This document shows positions 62,281 to 64,000 of a stretch of 64,000 nucleotides of DNA, one piece after another. The notes under the pieces are model-generated. The model did no database searches and had not been told where the DNA came from. It saw only the letters and a list, made by a program, of their open reading frames with translations. Source of the stretch: Caproicibacter sp047833665. GTDB lineage: Bacteria > Bacillota > Clostridia > Oscillospirales > Acutalibacteraceae. Every line of letters begins with the position of its first letter. Positions within the stretch are counted from its first letter, which is position 1. A program made the translations under genes and the position numbers. The stretch covers positions 1,302,001 to 1,366,000 of the forward strand of contig CP181261.1 in the NCBI GenBank assembly GCA_047833665.1. Reading direction: 5' to 3'.

Positions 62281-62745
62281 ATGAAAACGAATGATATAAA
62301 TAGTTTAAATCATACGAGTTGGAATTGCAAATATCATATAGTTTTTGCACCTAAGTATCGTAGGAAAGTAGCATATGGAAAACTACGAATAGAAATAGGA
62401 AAAATATTGAGAGAACTATGCAATTGGAAGCAAGTAGAAATAATAGAAGGAGAGGTATGCCCCGACCATATTCATATGTTGGTTAAGATACCACCGAAAA
62501 TGAGTGTCTCGGGGTTTGTGGGATTTCTTAAAGGAAAAAGCACACTACTGATTTTTGAGCGACATGCAAATCTAAAGTACAAGTATGGAAATCGAACATT
62601 TTGGTGCAGGGGCTATTTTGTAGATACAGCAGGGAAAAATGATAAAGCAATAGCCAAGTACATTAAAAATCAGTTAGAGGAAGATCAAATTGAGGATCAA
62701 ATGACACTTAAGGAGTATATAGACCCGTTTACGGGTAGCAAGTAA
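62281..62745 (+). CDS. IS200/IS605 transposase TnpA (Y1 HUH), cut off from its own SD
   Basis: 154 residues. HUH motif CPDHIHMLVKIPP (about residue 60) and the catalytic Tyr in TAGKNDKAIAKYIKNQ. The ORF looks complete because the IS256 target duplication recreated the ATG, but the AAGGAG SD and leader remain 1.3 kb upstream on the other side of IS256. Expression is therefore doubtful. Confidence 0.85.
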   Translation: MKTNDINSLNHTSWNCKYHIVFAPKYRRKVAYGKLRIEIGKILRELCNWKQVEIIEGEVCPDHIHMLVKIPPKMSVSGFVGFLKGKSTLLIFERHANLKYKYGNRTFWCRGYFVDTAGKNDKAIAKYIKNQLEEDQIEDQMTLKEYIDPFTGSK

Positions 62746-62859
62746 CAAACTTTTCGCAAGTGGCAGATCGTATCAGCGCCTTGAGGCGCGGCCAGTAAAA
62801 CAGGGCTTTGCCCGCATATGAAGAACCCCCGGCTTAGCCGGGGGGTTACTATTTTGATA

Positions 62860-63065
62860 TCATTTTGACTTATCCCTTTAATTGTATCAACTATGAAAAG
62901 CCGTAATCATTACCCAAAAGGACATGTGTTTTGAATGACCTGACCGTTTAGACACGAAGTGCTTTATTTGTGATATGTGAAGTACATATCACAGTATTGC
63001 TCAAACATACTTTTGAAAGTTCCGTTTTGATGTTATCTCTTCATCCTTCACATCGAGTGCAAAAG
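62860..63065. other. Intergenic stretch without a recognisable gene
   Basis: About 200 bp between the IS200 right end and the terminator of the collagen-like gene. No ORF with an SD, no tRNA and no clear promoter seen. AT-rich with short direct repeats (GTGATATGTGAAGTACATATCAC, read in part) that form an imperfect hairpin near 62970-62993. Confidence 0.5.
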
Positions 63066-63102
63066 AAAACCCGAAAGAATTAACGTTCTTTCGGGTTTTT
63101 CA
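63066..63102 (-). terminator. Terminator of the collagen-like gene
   Basis: AACCCGAAAGAA / TTCTTTCGGGTT stem with T runs on both sides. Confidence 0.85.
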
Positions 63103-63126
63103 AAACTGTTTTAGCAACAGAAAAGG

Positions 63127-63897
63127 TTAAACAACTTGGGTAATCACAATATTCGCTTGGACCGGCAAATCCCCATATAAAACGGCACTGCCCGTGGTGT
63201 TTACAAGGGCCAAAGTGGATGGCACCGTACCGATTGTGAGGAGTGAACTTCCGGAAAGTTGCCCTTCGATATTCGGCATCGCGCTTGGAATGTCGGTAGA
63301 ATCGTTTAGACGCAATGCAAATGCTACGGATGACGGTCCTGCGGTTCCGGCAACAGCAACCCACCAATTTACCAAATACGTTCCCGTCTCAGAAATCGTA
63401 AAGATTCCTGTATTGGAATCATAGGAAATGGAAGGGCTGGAAGTATTCAGCAAGGAATCAAACAGCACATTGACATTATCCTCCAATGTATTGGAGTTCT
63501 GATTTAGCATTTGTGCATGAATACCTGCCAGAGTTTCTTTTGGCCCCCTCGGCCCAGTGGGTCCGATCGGTCCCTGTGATCCGGTTGGCCCTTGTGGTCC
63601 GGTGGGCCCTGTTGGTCCCTGTTGCCCCTGCGGCCCTGTCGGCCCGGTTGGGCCAAGAATTCCAATGGTAGGACCCGCCGGTCCGGTTGGACCCATTGGC
63701 CCTGTAGGGCCCTGTGGTCCCGTTGGTCCGGTTGGACCAAAGCAGCAGATACATCTGCTATGGCAGCCGCAGCAGGGATGCCCATAATTCATATCTGCGC
63801 AAAAAGGAGGCCAATGGCAGGCAGAAACATCGCCTGCATTGTTTAACTGATTTCGAAAATATGTGTAGTAGTCGCTTTGAGTTTTTCCGGTATACAT
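63127..63897 (-). CDS. Collagen-like surface protein with a BclA-type C-terminal domain
   Basis: 256 residues from the ATG at 63897, which has GGGAG eight bases upstream (an ATG at 63912 overlaps the SD). A Cys-rich N-terminal region (CCGCHSRCICCF, about 42-53) precedes about 20 Gly-x-y triplets, mostly GPT and GPQ (about 54-120), broken once by GPTIGILG. The C-terminal 135 residues form a beta-rich trimerising domain like BclA of the exosporium (FTISETGTYLVNWWVAVAGT, FALRLNDSTD). Likely a spore or cell surface filament. Confidence 0.9.
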   Translation of the reverse strand: MYTGKTQSDYYTYFRNQLNNAGDVSACHWPPFCADMNYGHPCCGCHSRCICCFGPTGPTGPQGPTGPMGPTGPAGPTIGILGPTGPTGPQGQQGPTGPTGPQGPTGSQGPIGPTGPRGPKETLAGIHAQMLNQNSNTLEDNVNVLFDSLLNTSSPSISYDSNTGIFTISETGTYLVNWWVAVAGTAGPSSVAFALRLNDSTDIPSAMPNIEGQLSGSSLLTIGTVPSTLALVNTTGSAVLYGDLPVQANIVITQVV

Positions 63898-64000
63898 CTT
63901 ACAATCTCCCATCTATATAGCGATTTCAATAATATCGTTGCTCAGTACATGATATGAAAAAAATTTGTATTTGGTTAAGATTTGGGTCAGGAAGATTGTA

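Larger units (their letters stand above)
60815..62850 (+). mobile_element. IS200/IS605-type element interrupted by an IS256-type element
   Basis: Left-end hairpin CCCGGCTATGCCGGG at 60821-60835; right-end hairpin around 62825-62847 (ACCCCCGGCTTAGCCGGGG). Both are typical subterminal structures of single-strand transposons. The tnpA SD (AAAAGGAG, near 60924-60931) and the first ATG lie left of the IS256 insertion; the coding region lies right of it. Exact ends are estimates. Confidence 0.7.

Noticed and set aside
63540..63740. Possible CRISPR or satellite array in the GC-rich repeats near the end
   Set aside because: The repeats are 9-bp codon triplets encoding Gly-Pro-Thr and similar, not spaced direct repeats.
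63486..63846. Plus-strand Gly/Pro-rich ORFs at 63557 and 63592 resembling collagen
   Set aside because: They are the complementary reading of the Gly-x-y repeat; the minus-strand gene has the SD, terminator and C-terminal domain.

Overview
The window reads as a chromosome segment of an anaerobic, spore-forming, butyrate-producing member of the Clostridia, most like the Oscillospiraceae/Ruminococcaceae side. Supporting signs are a Bcd-Etf butyryl-CoA operon with a Rex-like operator, a T-box leader on alaS, RNase J and RNase M5, ThyX in place of ThyA, a GdpP-type phosphodiesterase, Na+-pump decarboxylase subunits and a BclA-like collagen protein. The genus cannot be fixed from the sequence alone.

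Layout. 1-3.4 kb: the 3' part of an unidentified gene, an AlaX-type tRNA-Ala editing protein and a phosphoribosyltransferase-like gene. 3.4-4.7 kb: an ISL3-family element placed between the stop codon and the terminator of that gene. 5.0-10.9 kb: the butyrate operon thl-crt-hbd-bcd-etfB-etfA. 10.9-13.0 kb (minus strand): rnhA, a cysteine desulfurase and a DUF6054-like gene. 13.1-23.3 kb: RNase J, gdpP, rplI, dnaB, tilS, hpt, ftsH. 23.4-27.6 kb: a divergent type IIA topoisomerase pair. 29.4-31 kb: OadG and OadB subunits without an alpha subunit. 31-52.4 kb: housekeeping genes for repair, dTTP synthesis, acyltransferases, folate, cell wall and alaS, then hinT, a phosphoribosyltransferase, comEC, holA and rnmV. 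52.4-62.9 kb: an accessory stretch dense in mobile elements that holds a tRNA-Leu(GAG), a YcxB-type gene split by an IS30 element, a duplicated promoter in front of a secreted metallo-beta-lactamase gene, a ferredoxin plus Crp/Fnr pair, and an IS200-like element split by an IS256 element. The end carries a collagen-like surface protein on the minus strand.

The main discovery candidate is a 1063-bp insertion sequence present in three near-identical copies (28184, 43495, 52428), with a deleted relic at 27828. Each full copy is flanked by a perfect 25-26 bp target duplication. In all three the promoter-side duplication ends exactly 4 bp before the -35 hexamer of a good sigma-A promoter, and the transposase always points away from that promoter. 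The relic sits 26 bp upstream of the same target point as the first copy. This looks like a transposon that reads the region just upstream of sigma-A promoters (about -40 to -65) and duplicates it, so that both the upstream gene's stop codon and the downstream promoter with its upstream region survive.

Other notable points are a perfect 181-bp direct repeat that duplicates a promoter and leader, with an ACG where the start codon should be; an IS256 insertion exactly at the start codon of an IS200 tnpA; an IS30 element with a 14-bp target duplication; ISL3 copies beside terminators; a Crp/Fnr-like palindrome centred near -41.5; and a ComEC whose C-terminal beta-lactamase domain lacks its metal ligands.
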